NCBI RefSeq assembly: GCF_014199915.1
Contig: NZ_JACHOO010000003.1
Span: 180,217-244,216, forward strand
Origin: Prosthecomicrobium pneumaticum
GTDB taxonomy: Bacteria > Pseudomonadota > Alphaproteobacteria > Rhizobiales > Kaistiaceae
Reading direction: 5' to 3'
Length of the DNA stretch: 64,000 nucleotides
Shown: positions 15,992 through 24,308 of the stretch, in pieces
Position numbering within the stretch: position 1 is the stretch's first letter
Layout of the letters: each line of letters starts with the position of its first letter
Translations under genes and position numbers: made by a program
Notes under the pieces: generated by a model
Database searches by the model: none
What the model was told of the DNA's origin: nothing
The model's input: only the letters and a program-made list of their open reading frames with translations

Positions 15992-17770
15992 ATGACCGTC
16001 AAAGTCGATCCGATCACCCTCGACATCATCGAGAATGCGCTGAAGAACGCCCGCTCCGAGATGGACGGCGTCGTCGTCCGCATCTCGCTGTCGCCGGTCA
16101 TCCGCGAGCAGCACGACGAATTCCCGATGATCTGCGACGCCAAGGGCCGCATGGTCGTCGGCCAGTTCGGCTCCTACATCCCGGCGATCGTCGAGAAGTT
16201 CGAGGGCGACCTCAACGAGGGCGACGTCTTCGTCTGGAACGATCCCTATGCCTGCAAGGGCTCCATCTCGCACAACAATGACTGGTGCGTGATGATGCCG
16301 ATCTTCCATCAGGGCGTTCTCGTCGGCTTCTCCTCGATCTTCGGCCACATGGTCGATGTCGGCGGCAAGGTGCCGGGCTCGATGCCGTTCGACGCGCGGA
16401 CGATCTGGGAGGAGGGGCTGCGCATCCCGCCCGTCCGGATCTACGACAAGGGCGTGCTGAACAAGGGCGTGCTCGACATCATGCTCAACAACACGCGCAC
16501 GCCCGACATGAACCGCGCCGACCTGATGGCGCTGATCGCCGGCTGCCGCACCGCCGCGACGCGCGTCCAGGAACTGTGCGACCGCTTCGGCCGCGACAGC
16601 TATGTCGCCGCCTGCGACATGCTGCTCGACCGCACGCGCGAGGCGATGAAGGTTCTGATCGACAAATACATCTCCGAGGAGCCGGTCAGCTTCACGGATT
16701 ATGTCGACGATGACGGCCTCGGCAACGGCCCCTTCAAGATGACGCTGTCGATCTACCGCCGCGGCGACAAGGCGGTGTTCGACTGGACCGGGACGGACCC
16801 GCAGGCGGAAGGGCCGATCAACTTCCATATCCACGAAGGGCTCTGCAAGCTCTTCTTCGGCGTCTATATGATCATGGCGTTCGACCCTTCCGTCCTGTTC
16901 AACGAGGGATTCTACGACCTGTTCGAGATCGTGCTGCCGGAGGGGTCGCTGCTCAATCCGCGCTTTCCCGCGGCGCTGTCGAACCGGCTCAACACCCACA
17001 CCCGCTTCTTCGACTGCCAGGCGGGCGCGCTCGGCCAGCGCGCGCCGCATCTTTCGATGGCGGCGGGCTATGGCACCAGCCCGCACTTCATCTTCACCGG
17101 CCACGACAAGAACAACAAGTATTTCCAGCTGATGGAGCTGCTGTTCGGCGGCGTGCCGGGCCGGCCGCGCGGCGACGGGCTCGACGGGCATGCCTGGTGG
17201 CCGCTCTTTTCGGCGACGCCGATCGAATACATCGAGAACTACTACCCGGTGCTCGTCGAGAGCTACCGGCCGATCCGGGATTCGGGCGGTCCGGGCCTGC
17301 ATCGCGGCGGCGCCGGCATCGAGAAGATCTATCGCGTGCTCGAGCCCGGCAAGGTCTCGATCCATGACGACCGCGAAGTGGTGCCGCCCTGGGGCATCAA
17401 TGGCGGCCAGTTCGGCGGCACGTCGAGCAAATGGCTCATCAAGGCCGGCAGCGAGGAGCCGACCCGCATCCCCTCGAAGATCGACAACCTCGCCGTCGGC
17501 GCCGGCGACCGCATCGTCTTCCGCACGGCGGGCGCCGGCGGCTGGGGCGATCCGTTCGAGCGCGATGCCGAGATCGTCGCCCGCGACGTGCGCTACGACC
17601 TCGTCTCGGCCGAGCAGGCGAAGAACGGCTATGGCGTGGTGGTGACGGCGGACGAGCGGGTCGACCGGCACGCGACGGAGACGCTGCGGGCCGCGATGCG
17701 GGCGGAGCGCGGCGCGCCGGCGCCGTTCAATTTCGGCTTCGAACCGCCGCTGCGCGAAGCCGCCGAGTGA
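15992..17770 (+). CDS. hyuB: Hydantoinase/oxoprolinase subunit B
   Basis: Partner subunit carrying the hydrolase or carboxylase part of the complex. The 592-residue protein has the family's opening DPITLDIIENALKNA, the segment NDPYACKGSISHNNDW and FGHMVDVGGKVPGSMP with conserved His and Asp residues likely to bind a metal. A glycine-rich C-terminus follows (DSGGPGLHRGGAGIEKIYR, GGGWGDP-like). The ATG at 15992 is five bases after hyuA, so the two are co-transcribed and probably form the usual A/B complex. The last part of the operon is a GC hairpin terminator shared with the convergent lacI gene. A homologue in acetone or acetophenone carboxylase would have a third small subunit, which is absent here. 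Confidence 0.9.
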   Translation: MTVKVDPITLDIIENALKNARSEMDGVVVRISLSPVIREQHDEFPMICDAKGRMVVGQFGSYIPAIVEKFEGDLNEGDVFVWNDPYACKGSISHNNDWCVMMPIFHQGVLVGFSSIFGHMVDVGGKVPGSMPFDARTIWEEGLRIPPVRIYDKGVLNKGVLDIMLNNTRTPDMNRADLMALIAGCRTAATRVQELCDRFGRDSYVAACDMLLDRTREAMKVLIDKYISEEPVSFTDYVDDDGLGNGPFKMTLSIYRRGDKAVFDWTGTDPQAEGPINFHIHEGLCKLFFGVYMIMAFDPSVLFNEGFYDLFEIVLPEGSLLNPRFPAALSNRLNTHTRFFDCQAGALGQRAPHLSMAAGYGTSPHFIFTGHDKNNKYFQLMELLFGGVPGRPRGDGLDGHAWWPLFSATPIEYIENYYPVLVESYRPIRDSGGPGLHRGGAGIEKIYRVLEPGKVSIHDDREVVPPWGINGGQFGGTSSKWLIKAGSEEPTRIPSKIDNLAVGAGDRIVFRTAGAGGWGDPFERDAEIVARDVRYDLVSAEQAKNGYGVVVTADERVDRHATETLRAAMRAERGAPAPFNFGFEPPLREAAE

Positions 17771-17776
17771 GGCGAG

Positions 17777-17796
17777 GGGCGGGCTTCGGCCCGCCC
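17777..17796. terminator. Hairpin between hyuB and the convergent LacI gene
   Basis: Stem GGGCGGGC/GCCCGCCC around a TTCG tetraloop. It has no clear T-run, so it may act bidirectionally or protect transcript ends. Confidence 0.5.
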
Positions 17797-17831
17797 TCTC
17801 TCCGTCCGCCGCGGGCTGTCTCCGCGCGCCC

Positions 17832-18914
17832 TCAGCCGGATTCGGGCCGGTCCGCGGCCGCCGCTTCGGCCGCCGCCGCCCGGAAGGCGGGCGGCACCGG
17901 CACCGTGCCGCGCCAGACGAGGCGCGAGGGGAGCGGCAGGTCGATGCCGCGTTCGATCGGCCGGTCGGGCTCGTCGAGATGCATCAGTTCGAGGGTGCGC
18001 GCCACCATCTGGTCGATCGGCTGGCGCACCGTGGTGAGCTTGTAGGGCGCGCGCCGCGCCTCGGGGATGTCGTCGAAGCCGCCGACCATCAGATCGTCGG
18101 GAATACGCAGGCCGAGCCGGTGGCGGAGCGCATCGATCGCCCCCATCGCCATGATGTCGTTGATGCCGAAGAGCGCGTCCGGCCGCGGCCGGCTGCGCGC
18201 CGCGAAGAGCGACAGCGCGGCGCTCGCCGCCCCGTCATAGGAGGAATGGCCCGGCACCTCCTCGATCTCGCTGCGCCGGACGCCCTCTTCCATCAGCCGC
18301 TCGACGAAGCCGCGCACGCGATCCTGGCTCGTCGTGCCCTTCGGGTCGCCGGTGATCATCGCGAAGCTCTTTGCTCCCGCGGCGAGGAAGGCCTCGGCGA
18401 TCAGCCGCCCGCCGCCGACATTGTCGCAGCGCACGCCCGAGGCGTCGCTGCCGGGGATGTAGCGGTTGAACAGCACGATCGGGATGCCGCGCTCGTGGCA
18501 GATCGAGGTCATCCGCGTCGACAATTGCGCGGCGGTCAGGATCACGCCGTCGATCTGATATTGCAGCGCACGCAGGATCGCGTCGTCGCTCTCCGAGCCG
18601 GGATCGACGGTGAAGATCAGGATCTGCCGGCCGAGCCCCTGCAGCCGGCGGCTGAACTCGTTGAGGACGTGCACATAGAAGGGGTTGTGCATGTTGCCGA
18701 GAATCAGCGCGATGATGTTGGTGCGTTTGGTGGTCAGGCTCGAGGCGATCGAGTTCGGCACGTAATTGAGCATGCGCGCCGCCTCGAGCACCTTCGCCCG
18801 CTTGTCCTCGGCGATGCTCGACCCCGGCGTGAAGGCGCGCGACACCGCCGATTGCGAGACGCCGGCGAGCGCGGCGACGTCGAAGGACGTGGCGCGGGAT
18901 TTGGTTCGCTTCAT
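17832..18914 (-). CDS. LacI-family transcriptional regulator of the hydantoinase/transport region
   Basis: DNA-binding repressor (or activator) of 360 residues. Residues 10-30 form the helix-turn-helix SFDVAALAGVSQSAVSRAF, followed by the hinge helix NSIASSLTTKRT. The rest is a periplasmic-binding-protein-like effector domain (ALILGNMHNPFYVHVL through VGGFDDIPEARRAPYKLTTVRQP). It lies between the hyuAB genes and the importer and diverges from the importer. Two copies of a 16-bp palindrome, at 13860 and 19114, are its best candidate operators. The effector is probably the imported compound or its ring-opened product. The Ala-rich C-terminal tail is not conserved in the family. Confidence 0.9.
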   Translation of the reverse strand: MKRTKSRATSFDVAALAGVSQSAVSRAFTPGSSIAEDKRAKVLEAARMLNYVPNSIASSLTTKRTNIIALILGNMHNPFYVHVLNEFSRRLQGLGRQILIFTVDPGSESDDAILRALQYQIDGVILTAAQLSTRMTSICHERGIPIVLFNRYIPGSDASGVRCDNVGGGRLIAEAFLAAGAKSFAMITGDPKGTTSQDRVRGFVERLMEEGVRRSEIEEVPGHSSYDGAASAALSLFAARSRPRPDALFGINDIMAMGAIDALRHRLGLRIPDDLMVGGFDDIPEARRAPYKLTTVRQPIDQMVARTLELMHLDEPDRPIERGIDLPLPSRLVWRGTVPVPPAFRAAAAEAAAADRPESG

Positions 18915-19085
18915 GGCCGCTTTCTGATCGCGTTCGGACTACGCATTCATCGCGCGTTCTGGTTTTCGGCCGACCCTGCACTCTTTCGGCCGGCGATCGC
19001 ATCAGTGTGCAACAAGCCGCGCCGGCGTTCAATGTTCGGGCTTCCGGTGCCGTTCCGATATCCGCTTTTCGCGTTGCGGCGCGCG

Positions 19086-19115
19086 TTGACTCGGTGCCGC
19101 TTCTGAGCAAGTATT
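19086..19115 (+). promoter_or_regulatory. Promoter of the CUT2 importer operon
   Basis: TTGACT (19086-19091) and AGTATT (19110-19115) with 18 bases between. The palindromic operator at 19114 begins inside the -10 box, so a bound LacI protein would block initiation. Confidence 0.5.
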
Positions 19116-19129
19116 GAATGCGTATTCAA
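19114..19129. promoter_or_regulatory. LacI-type operator before the importer operon
   Basis: TTGAATGCGTATTCAA: six-base arms TTGAAT/ATTCAA around GCGT. CG at the centre of a roughly 16-bp palindrome is typical of LacI-family operators. It lies about 50 bases before the binding-protein start and is shared with the hyuA promoter. Confidence 0.72.
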
Positions 19130-19179
19130 CGGTCGCGGGCCGGCAGGGAACAGGCCGCGCGGCGGAAGAGGGAGATGTC

Positions 19180-20298
19180 ATGATCAGGACCGTTGCAGGC
19201 GCCGCGCTGATGGCGGCTGCCGTCATTTCCGGCATGAGCATGCCGGCGCGCGCCGATGCCGCTGCGGACGGCCTCGCCGCCGCGAAGGAGAAACTCGCCA
19301 AATACGCCGCCAAGCCGGTCTTCGTGCCGCCGGGCGAGCCGTTCGACGCCAAGGCCTGCGCCGCCGGCAAGAAGATGCTGTCGATCCCCAATTCGAGCGC
19401 CAATCCCTTCCTCAAGGGCATCATCGACCGGATGAAGAAGGCCGGCGCCGAGGTCGGGCTCGAGGTCACCGAATGGGAGAACCAGGGCCAGCCGAGCCAG
19501 TGGGTTCAGGGTGTCGAGTTCGCCATCCGCGACAAGTACGATATCGTCGACCTGATCTCGGGCATCGACCCGGCGACCATCGAGCCGCAGGTCAAGGCGG
19601 CCAAGGAAGCGGGCGTCAAGGTGATGACCTCGCACTTCTACGATCCGAGCGACACGCAGAACCCCTTCGTCTCGAGCTCGCTGACGATCGGCTTCGGCGA
19701 GGTCGGCACCGTGCTCGCCAACTGGGCGGCGGTGAACACCGAGGGCAAGGCGAACATCCTCGTCATCAAGTCCGACGAGGTGCCGCCGACCAAGCCGCTG
19801 ATGGAGGGCCTGCGCAGCGAGCTCGCCGCCAACTGCCCGAACTGCAAGATCGTGCAGGAGGTCAATGTCGGCGTGACGGAATGGGCGACCAAGATCCAGC
19901 CCTCGGTGCAGTCGGCCGTGCAGGCCAATCCGGACATCGACGTCGTCATCCCGATCTATGATTCGATGTCGCAATTCGTCGTTCCGGCGCTGCGGCTGAC
20001 CGGCAAGACGGGCACCGTGAAGGTCGCGACCTTCAACGGCACGCCCTTCGTGCTCGACTACATCCAGCAGGGCCTCGTCGACATGGACCTCGGCGAGAGC
20101 CTCGACTGGATCGCCTATGCGACCGTCGACGGCCATCTGCGCGATCTCTGCGGCCTCGGCTCGCCGGCCGCGCTCAACGTGCCGTTCTACATCTTCGACA
20201 AGGCGAACGCCGCCGAGGCCGGCACGCCGGCGGGCTATGACCAGGGCTATGGCGACGCCTATCTCTCCGGCTTCCGCACGCTCTGGAAGCTGCAGTAA
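19180..20298 (+). CDS. Substrate-binding protein of a CUT2 (sugar-type) ABC importer
   Basis: Periplasmic binding protein of the RbsB-like class. The signal peptide covers residues 1-24 (AALMAAAVISGMSMPARA). The mature part shows MLSIPNSSANPFLKGIIDRM, VDLISGIDPATIEPQVKAAKEAGVKVMT and a late VKVATFNGTPFVLDYIQQG strand, in the order of type I binding proteins. It is 372 residues, slightly longer than RbsB. The chosen ATG at 19180 follows GAAGAGGGAGAT; an earlier in-frame start would cover the operator. It is first in an operon with ATPase, permease and alcohol dehydrogenase genes. The ligand cannot be read; the neighbours suggest a nitrogen heterocycle or its glycoside rather than a plain sugar. 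Confidence 0.87.
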   Translation: MIRTVAGAALMAAAVISGMSMPARADAAADGLAAAKEKLAKYAAKPVFVPPGEPFDAKACAAGKKMLSIPNSSANPFLKGIIDRMKKAGAEVGLEVTEWENQGQPSQWVQGVEFAIRDKYDIVDLISGIDPATIEPQVKAAKEAGVKVMTSHFYDPSDTQNPFVSSSLTIGFGEVGTVLANWAAVNTEGKANILVIKSDEVPPTKPLMEGLRSELAANCPNCKIVQEVNVGVTEWATKIQPSVQSAVQANPDIDVVIPIYDSMSQFVVPALRLTGKTGTVKVATFNGTPFVLDYIQQGLVDMDLGESLDWIAYATVDGHLRDLCGLGSPAALNVPFYIFDKANAAEAGTPAGYDQGYGDAYLSGFRTLWKLQ

Positions 20299-20309
20299 GG
20301 GCGGCCTCG

Positions 20310-21941
20310 ATGTCCGATGTCCCCTCCGCCATCGGACGCGTTGCCGAGCCGGGAGCGCCGCGGGCGCTCCCGGTCCTCGACGTGGCCGACATCGCCAAGA
20401 CCTTCGGCGGCGCCAAGGCGCTGCGCGGCGTGTCCTTCTCGGTCGCGCCGGGCGAGGTGCACGGCCTGCTCGGCAAGAACGGCTCGGGCAAGTCGACTCT
20501 CGTCAAGATCCTCGCCGGCTTCCATGCGCCGGATCACGGCGGACGCCTCGCCTTCAACGGCGAGATGGTCGACCTGCCGCTGAAGCCGGGTGACTTCCGC
20601 CGCCTCGGCATGAGCTTCGTGCACCAGAATCTCGGCCTCGTGCCGTCGCTCACCGTGCTCGAGAATCTGCGCTTCGCGCATCTGACGACGGCGCGCTCGG
20701 GCTATATCGACTGGCGGGCCGAACGGGCCGCGGCGCGCGAGGCGCTCGGCCGTTTCGGCCTGTCGATCGACACCGCGGAGCGGGTCGACCGGCTGAGCCC
20801 GGTCGAGCGGGCGCTGCTCGCGATCGTGCGCGCCTTCGAGGAGATCCGCGTCGCCTGCGCGGCGACCGGCAAGCCCGGCCTCGTCCTGCTCGACGAGCCG
20901 ACCCCCTTCCTGCCGCGCGAGGGCGTCGAGAAGCTGTTCGGCCTGATCCGCTCGATCGCCGCGACCGGCTCCTCCGTCATCTTCATCTCGCACGACATCG
21001 ACGAGGTGATGACGATCACCGACCGCATCACGGTGCTGCGCGACGGCGCGCTCGCCGGGGCGCTCGAGACGGCGAAGGCGACGCACGAGGAGGTCGTCGA
21101 GATGATCGTCGGCCGCCGCATCGCCCGGCTCGGCACGCCGGGCCATCAGGCCGCGGTCGCGAAGCCGGCTTTCCTCCGTGTCTCGGGGGTCGCGGGCGGG
21201 GCGCTCGCCGCGACCGACCTCGTCGTCGGCAAGGGCGAGATCCTCGGCGTCACCGGGCTGATCGGCTCGGGCTATGAGGAGCTGCCCTATCTGATCTTCG
21301 GCGCCCGGCCCTGCCGCGCCGGTGCGCTCGACTTCGTCGACGGCGCACATGTGCCGCTCGCGGCGATGAGCCCGAAGCGGGCGCTCGATCTCGGCCTCGC
21401 CCTCCTGCCCGGCGACCGCCAGGGGGCGAGCGGCGTCGACAGCCTGCCGATCGTCGACAACATGTTCCTGCCGGATGTCGACCGCTTCTTCCGCTTCGGC
21501 CTGCTCAACCGCCGCGCCATGGTGCGCGAGGCCTTCGCGCTCGGCACCCGCTATGAGGTGCGCCCGAACGATCCGGCGATGAAGCTCTCGGCGCTCTCCG
21601 GCGGCAACGCGCAGAAGGTGCTGATCGCCCGCTGGATGAACCGCAATCCGCGCCTCCTCCTGCTCGACGAGCCGACGCAGGGCGTCGACGTCGGAACGCG
21701 GGTGCAGATCTTCGCCGCGCTGCGGGCCGCTGCCGCGGCGGGCATGTCGGTGCTGTGCGCGAGCTCCGATGCCGAGCAGCTCGCCGAGATCTGCGACCGC
21801 GTGCTGATCTTCGCGCGCGGCCGGGTCTGCGCCGAAATCACCGGGCCGGACCTCACCAAGGACGGCATCGCCGAGGCCTGCTACGCTTCAATCGACCTCA
21901 CCGGCCGGACCGCGCCCGCGGCGCCGGCGCTTGCGAGCTGA
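20310..21941 (+). CDS. CUT2 ABC importer ATPase with two nucleotide-binding domains
   Basis: A 543-residue double ATPase of the RbsA/XylG type that energises import. Domain 1 (about 15-255) has a perfect Walker A GKNGSGKST and Walker B LVLLDEPT, but its signature is LSPVERAL instead of LSGGQ. Domain 2 (about 270-530) has no Walker A lysine (GLIGSGYEEL) but a good signature LSGGNAQKV and LLLLDEPTQGVD. In the folded protein the good Walker site of domain 1 faces the good signature of domain 2, leaving one active and one dead site, as in relatives. It starts twelve bases after the binding-protein stop. Confidence 0.9.
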   Translation: MSDVPSAIGRVAEPGAPRALPVLDVADIAKTFGGAKALRGVSFSVAPGEVHGLLGKNGSGKSTLVKILAGFHAPDHGGRLAFNGEMVDLPLKPGDFRRLGMSFVHQNLGLVPSLTVLENLRFAHLTTARSGYIDWRAERAAAREALGRFGLSIDTAERVDRLSPVERALLAIVRAFEEIRVACAATGKPGLVLLDEPTPFLPREGVEKLFGLIRSIAATGSSVIFISHDIDEVMTITDRITVLRDGALAGALETAKATHEEVVEMIVGRRIARLGTPGHQAAVAKPAFLRVSGVAGGALAATDLVVGKGEILGVTGLIGSGYEELPYLIFGARPCRAGALDFVDGAHVPLAAMSPKRALDLGLALLPGDRQGASGVDSLPIVDNMFLPDVDRFFRFGLLNRRAMVREAFALGTRYEVRPNDPAMKLSALSGGNAQKVLIARWMNRNPRLLLLDEPTQGVDVGTRVQIFAALRAAAAAGMSVLCASSDAEQLAEICDRVLIFARGRVCAEITGPDLTKDGIAEACYASIDLTGRTAPAAPALAS

Positions 21942-21946
21942 CACCC

Positions 21947-22948
21947 ATGACGGAAACGGTCTCCACCATGACGCAGGCCCGTCCCGCCGGTCTCCATCTC
22001 GGCCGGCTGTTCGAGCGCATCGCGCTGCTCGTCGTCTGGGTCGGCCTGATCGCGATCTTCGGCGCGCTGATGCCGCAGTCCTTCCTGAACTGGGGCAATT
22101 TCTCGATCATCTTCGCGTCCTATGCGCCGGCGGCGCTGCTGGCGCTCGCGATCATCGTGCCCTTGACGGCGGGTGACTACGATCTCTCGGTCGGCGCGAC
22201 GCTGACGCTCTCGTCCGCGCTGATCGGCGTGCTCAATGTCTGGCACCATCTGCCGATCGGCCTCGTGCTCGTACTCGCGCTCGCCGCCGGGGCGGTGGTC
22301 GGCGCGGTCAATGCGCTCTTCATCATCTTCTTCCGCATCCCCTCGCTCGTCGTGACGCTCGGCACCACCTCGCTGATGACCGGCATCGTGCAGTGGATGA
22401 CGAACTCTTCGACCATCGGCGGCATCGACAATGCGCTCGTCATGGCGGTGGTCGGCGGCCGGCTGTTCGGCGTGCCCTATGCCTTCTATTACGCCGCCGC
22501 CGCGGTCGTCGTGCTCGGCTATGTGTTCGACTACACCCCGCTCGGCCGACGCCTGCTCTTCGTCGGGCGCGGCCGCGAGGTGGCGCGGCTGAACGGCATC
22601 GCCGTCGATCGCGTCCGCTTCGGCGCGCTGATCGCCTCGGGCGTGCTCGCCGCGGCGGCGGGCATCGTCTATGCCGGCGTGCTCGGCTCGGCCGATCCCT
22701 ATTCGGGGCTCAACTTCCTGCTGCCGGCGTTTGCCGCCGCCTTTCTCGGCGCGACGACCATCCTGCCCGGCCGCTTCAACCCGTGGGGCGCGGTGGTCGC
22801 GGTCTATTTCCTCGCCACCGGGATCACCGGGCTGACCATGCTCGGCATCCCGCTCTGGGTGACCAACGTCTTCAATGGCGGCGCGCTGATCCTCGCGGTG
22901 ACCATTTCGCAGCTCACCCGTGGCCGCGAGGCGTCCGACATCGGCTGA
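21947..22948 (+). CDS. CUT2 ABC importer permease
   Basis: Inner-membrane permease of the RbsC family, 333 residues. About eight to ten hydrophobic helices run through it (first IALLVVWVGLIAIFGALM, last FNGGALILAVTISQL). It contains LTAGDYDLSVGA, the RbsC-type motif that follows the second helix, and the cytoplasmic segment FVGRGREVARLNGIAV that contacts the ATPase. The ATG at 21947 lies five bases after the ATPase stop. A longer in-frame extension upstream overlaps the ATPase and is rejected. One permease gene suggests a homodimer, normal for CUT2 systems. Confidence 0.9.
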   Translation: MTETVSTMTQARPAGLHLGRLFERIALLVVWVGLIAIFGALMPQSFLNWGNFSIIFASYAPAALLALAIIVPLTAGDYDLSVGATLTLSSALIGVLNVWHHLPIGLVLVLALAAGAVVGAVNALFIIFFRIPSLVVTLGTTSLMTGIVQWMTNSSTIGGIDNALVMAVVGGRLFGVPYAFYYAAAAVVVLGYVFDYTPLGRRLLFVGRGREVARLNGIAVDRVRFGALIASGVLAAAAGIVYAGVLGSADPYSGLNFLLPAFAAAFLGATTILPGRFNPWGAVVAVYFLATGITGLTMLGIPLWVTNVFNGGALILAVTISQLTRGREASDIG

Positions 22949-23012
22949 CCGGCGCGCCGTGCGCGGGGGAGAGCGGGGCCGCGCCGGCGGGCGCGATCCG
23001 CGGAGGAGAAGA

Positions 23013-24140
23013 ATGCAGATTCGTGCCGCCGTTCTGGAACAGTCCGGCCTTGCCGCGCCCTATGCGGCGAGCCGGCCGCTCGCCATCCGCACCCTCACGC
23101 TCGATCCGCCCGGGCCGGGCGAGGTGCTGGTGCGGATCGAGGCGGCCGGGCTCTGCCATTCCGACCTCTCCGTCGTCGACGGCAACCGGCCGCGGCCCCT
23201 GCCGATGGCGCTCGGCCACGAGGCGGCGGGCGTCGTCGAGGCGCTCGGTGCGGGGGTGGACGATCTCGCGCCCGGCGATCACGTCGTCTGCATCTTCGTG
23301 CCGAGCTGCGGCCATTGCGAGAGTTGCGCCGAGGGCCGGCCGGCGCTCTGCGGACCGGGCGCCGCGGCGAACGGCGCCGGCACGCTGCTCTCGGGCGCGC
23401 GCCGGCTCGCCTGCGACGACGGCGCGGTCAACCATCATCTCGGCGTCTCGGCCTTTGCCGAATACGCCGTCGTGTCGCGCCGCTCGCTCGTCAAGGTCGA
23501 TTCCGACCTCGCCTTCGAGCACGCCGCGCTGTTCGGCTGCGCCGTGCTCACCGGCGTCGGCGCGGTGGTCAACGCCGCCCGCGTGCGGCCGGGCTCGAAG
23601 GTCGCCGTGATCGGCCTCGGCGGGGTCGGACTCGCGGCGCTGCTCGGGGCGCGTGCCGCCGGCGCCGAGACGATCGTCGCCGCCGATCGGGTGCCGGAGA
23701 AGCTCGCGCTCGCGCGGGCGCTCGGTGCCACGGATGTCGTTCATGCGGGCGAGGACGCCGCCGAGACGATCCGCGCCCTGACGGGAGGCGGCGTCGACGA
23801 GGCGATCGAACTCGCGGGGGCCGCCCCGGCGCTCGACCTCGCCTACCGGATCACCCGCCGCGGCGGCGCGGTGACGACCGGCGGCCTGCCGCCGCCTGCC
23901 GCGACGCTCGCCGTGCCGGCGGTGAACCTCGTCGCCGAGGAGAAGACGATCCGCGGCAGCTATCTCGGCAGTTGCGTGCCGTCGCGCGACATCCCGCGCT
24001 TCGTGCGGCTGTTCCGCCGCGGCCTCCTGCCGGTCGACCGGCTGCTGTCGCACCGCCTGCCGCTCGAGGAGATCAATGAGGGGCTCGACCTGATGCGAAC
24101 CGGCCTGTCGATCCGCTCCGTCGTCCAGCCGCACGCCTGA
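23013..24140 (+). CDS. Zinc-dependent alcohol dehydrogenase (MDR family)
   Basis: NAD(P)-dependent oxidoreductase of the medium-chain family, 375 residues. Catalytic zinc ligands are Cys48 (GLCHSD) and His69 (GHEAAG). The structural zinc site Cys99, Cys102, Cys105 and Cys113 is complete, and the Rossmann motif is GLGGVG. It resembles class III-like alcohol dehydrogenases. The ATG at 23013 follows GGAGGAGAAG. It is the last gene of the importer operon (64 bases after the permease), so it probably oxidises an alcohol or hydroxymethyl group on the imported compound or a breakdown product. The exact substrate is open. Confidence 0.86.
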   Translation: MQIRAAVLEQSGLAAPYAASRPLAIRTLTLDPPGPGEVLVRIEAAGLCHSDLSVVDGNRPRPLPMALGHEAAGVVEALGAGVDDLAPGDHVVCIFVPSCGHCESCAEGRPALCGPGAAANGAGTLLSGARRLACDDGAVNHHLGVSAFAEYAVVSRRSLVKVDSDLAFEHAALFGCAVLTGVGAVVNAARVRPGSKVAVIGLGGVGLAALLGARAAGAETIVAADRVPEKLALARALGATDVVHAGEDAAETIRALTGGGVDEAIELAGAAPALDLAYRITRRGGAVTTGGLPPPAATLAVPAVNLVAEEKTIRGSYLGSCVPSRDIPRFVRLFRRGLLPVDRLLSHRLPLEEINEGLDLMRTGLSIRSVVQPHA

Positions 24141-24170
24141 GGCGAGGCGGCGCCACTCACGTTTTTTTCT

Positions 24171-24240
24171 CCCGATCGTCATGCAACCGAACGCGGGGAC
24201 GCGCGTTGGGGTGCGGGCAGTGCTGCGTTGGACGATCGGG
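24171..24240. repeat. Inverted repeat in the kaiC leader
   Basis: CCCGATCGTC (24171-24180) and GACGATCGGG (24231-24240) are perfect complements separated by 50 bases. They lie just after a run of seven T (near 24162-24168) that follows the alcohol dehydrogenase stop. The pair could fold a long hairpin in a kaiC leader RNA or form two regulator half-sites. Confidence 0.45.
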
Positions 24241-24308
24241 GGCGGGAGAACCGCGTGTTCGCAGGCAGGAGCCCGGTCTCGTGATTCCTCCTCCCTCTGC
24301 GAGCGCGC

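Noticed and set aside
13929..17770. Acetone or acetophenone carboxylase instead of hydantoinase.
   Set aside because: No small gamma-type subunit gene is present and the amidohydrolase neighbour fits ring hydrolysis; it cannot be fully excluded.
24141..24308. EcfG-type general stress promoter (GGAAC-N16-17-CGTT) before kaiC.
   Set aside because: CGTT elements occur, but none has a GGAAC-like box at the required spacing.
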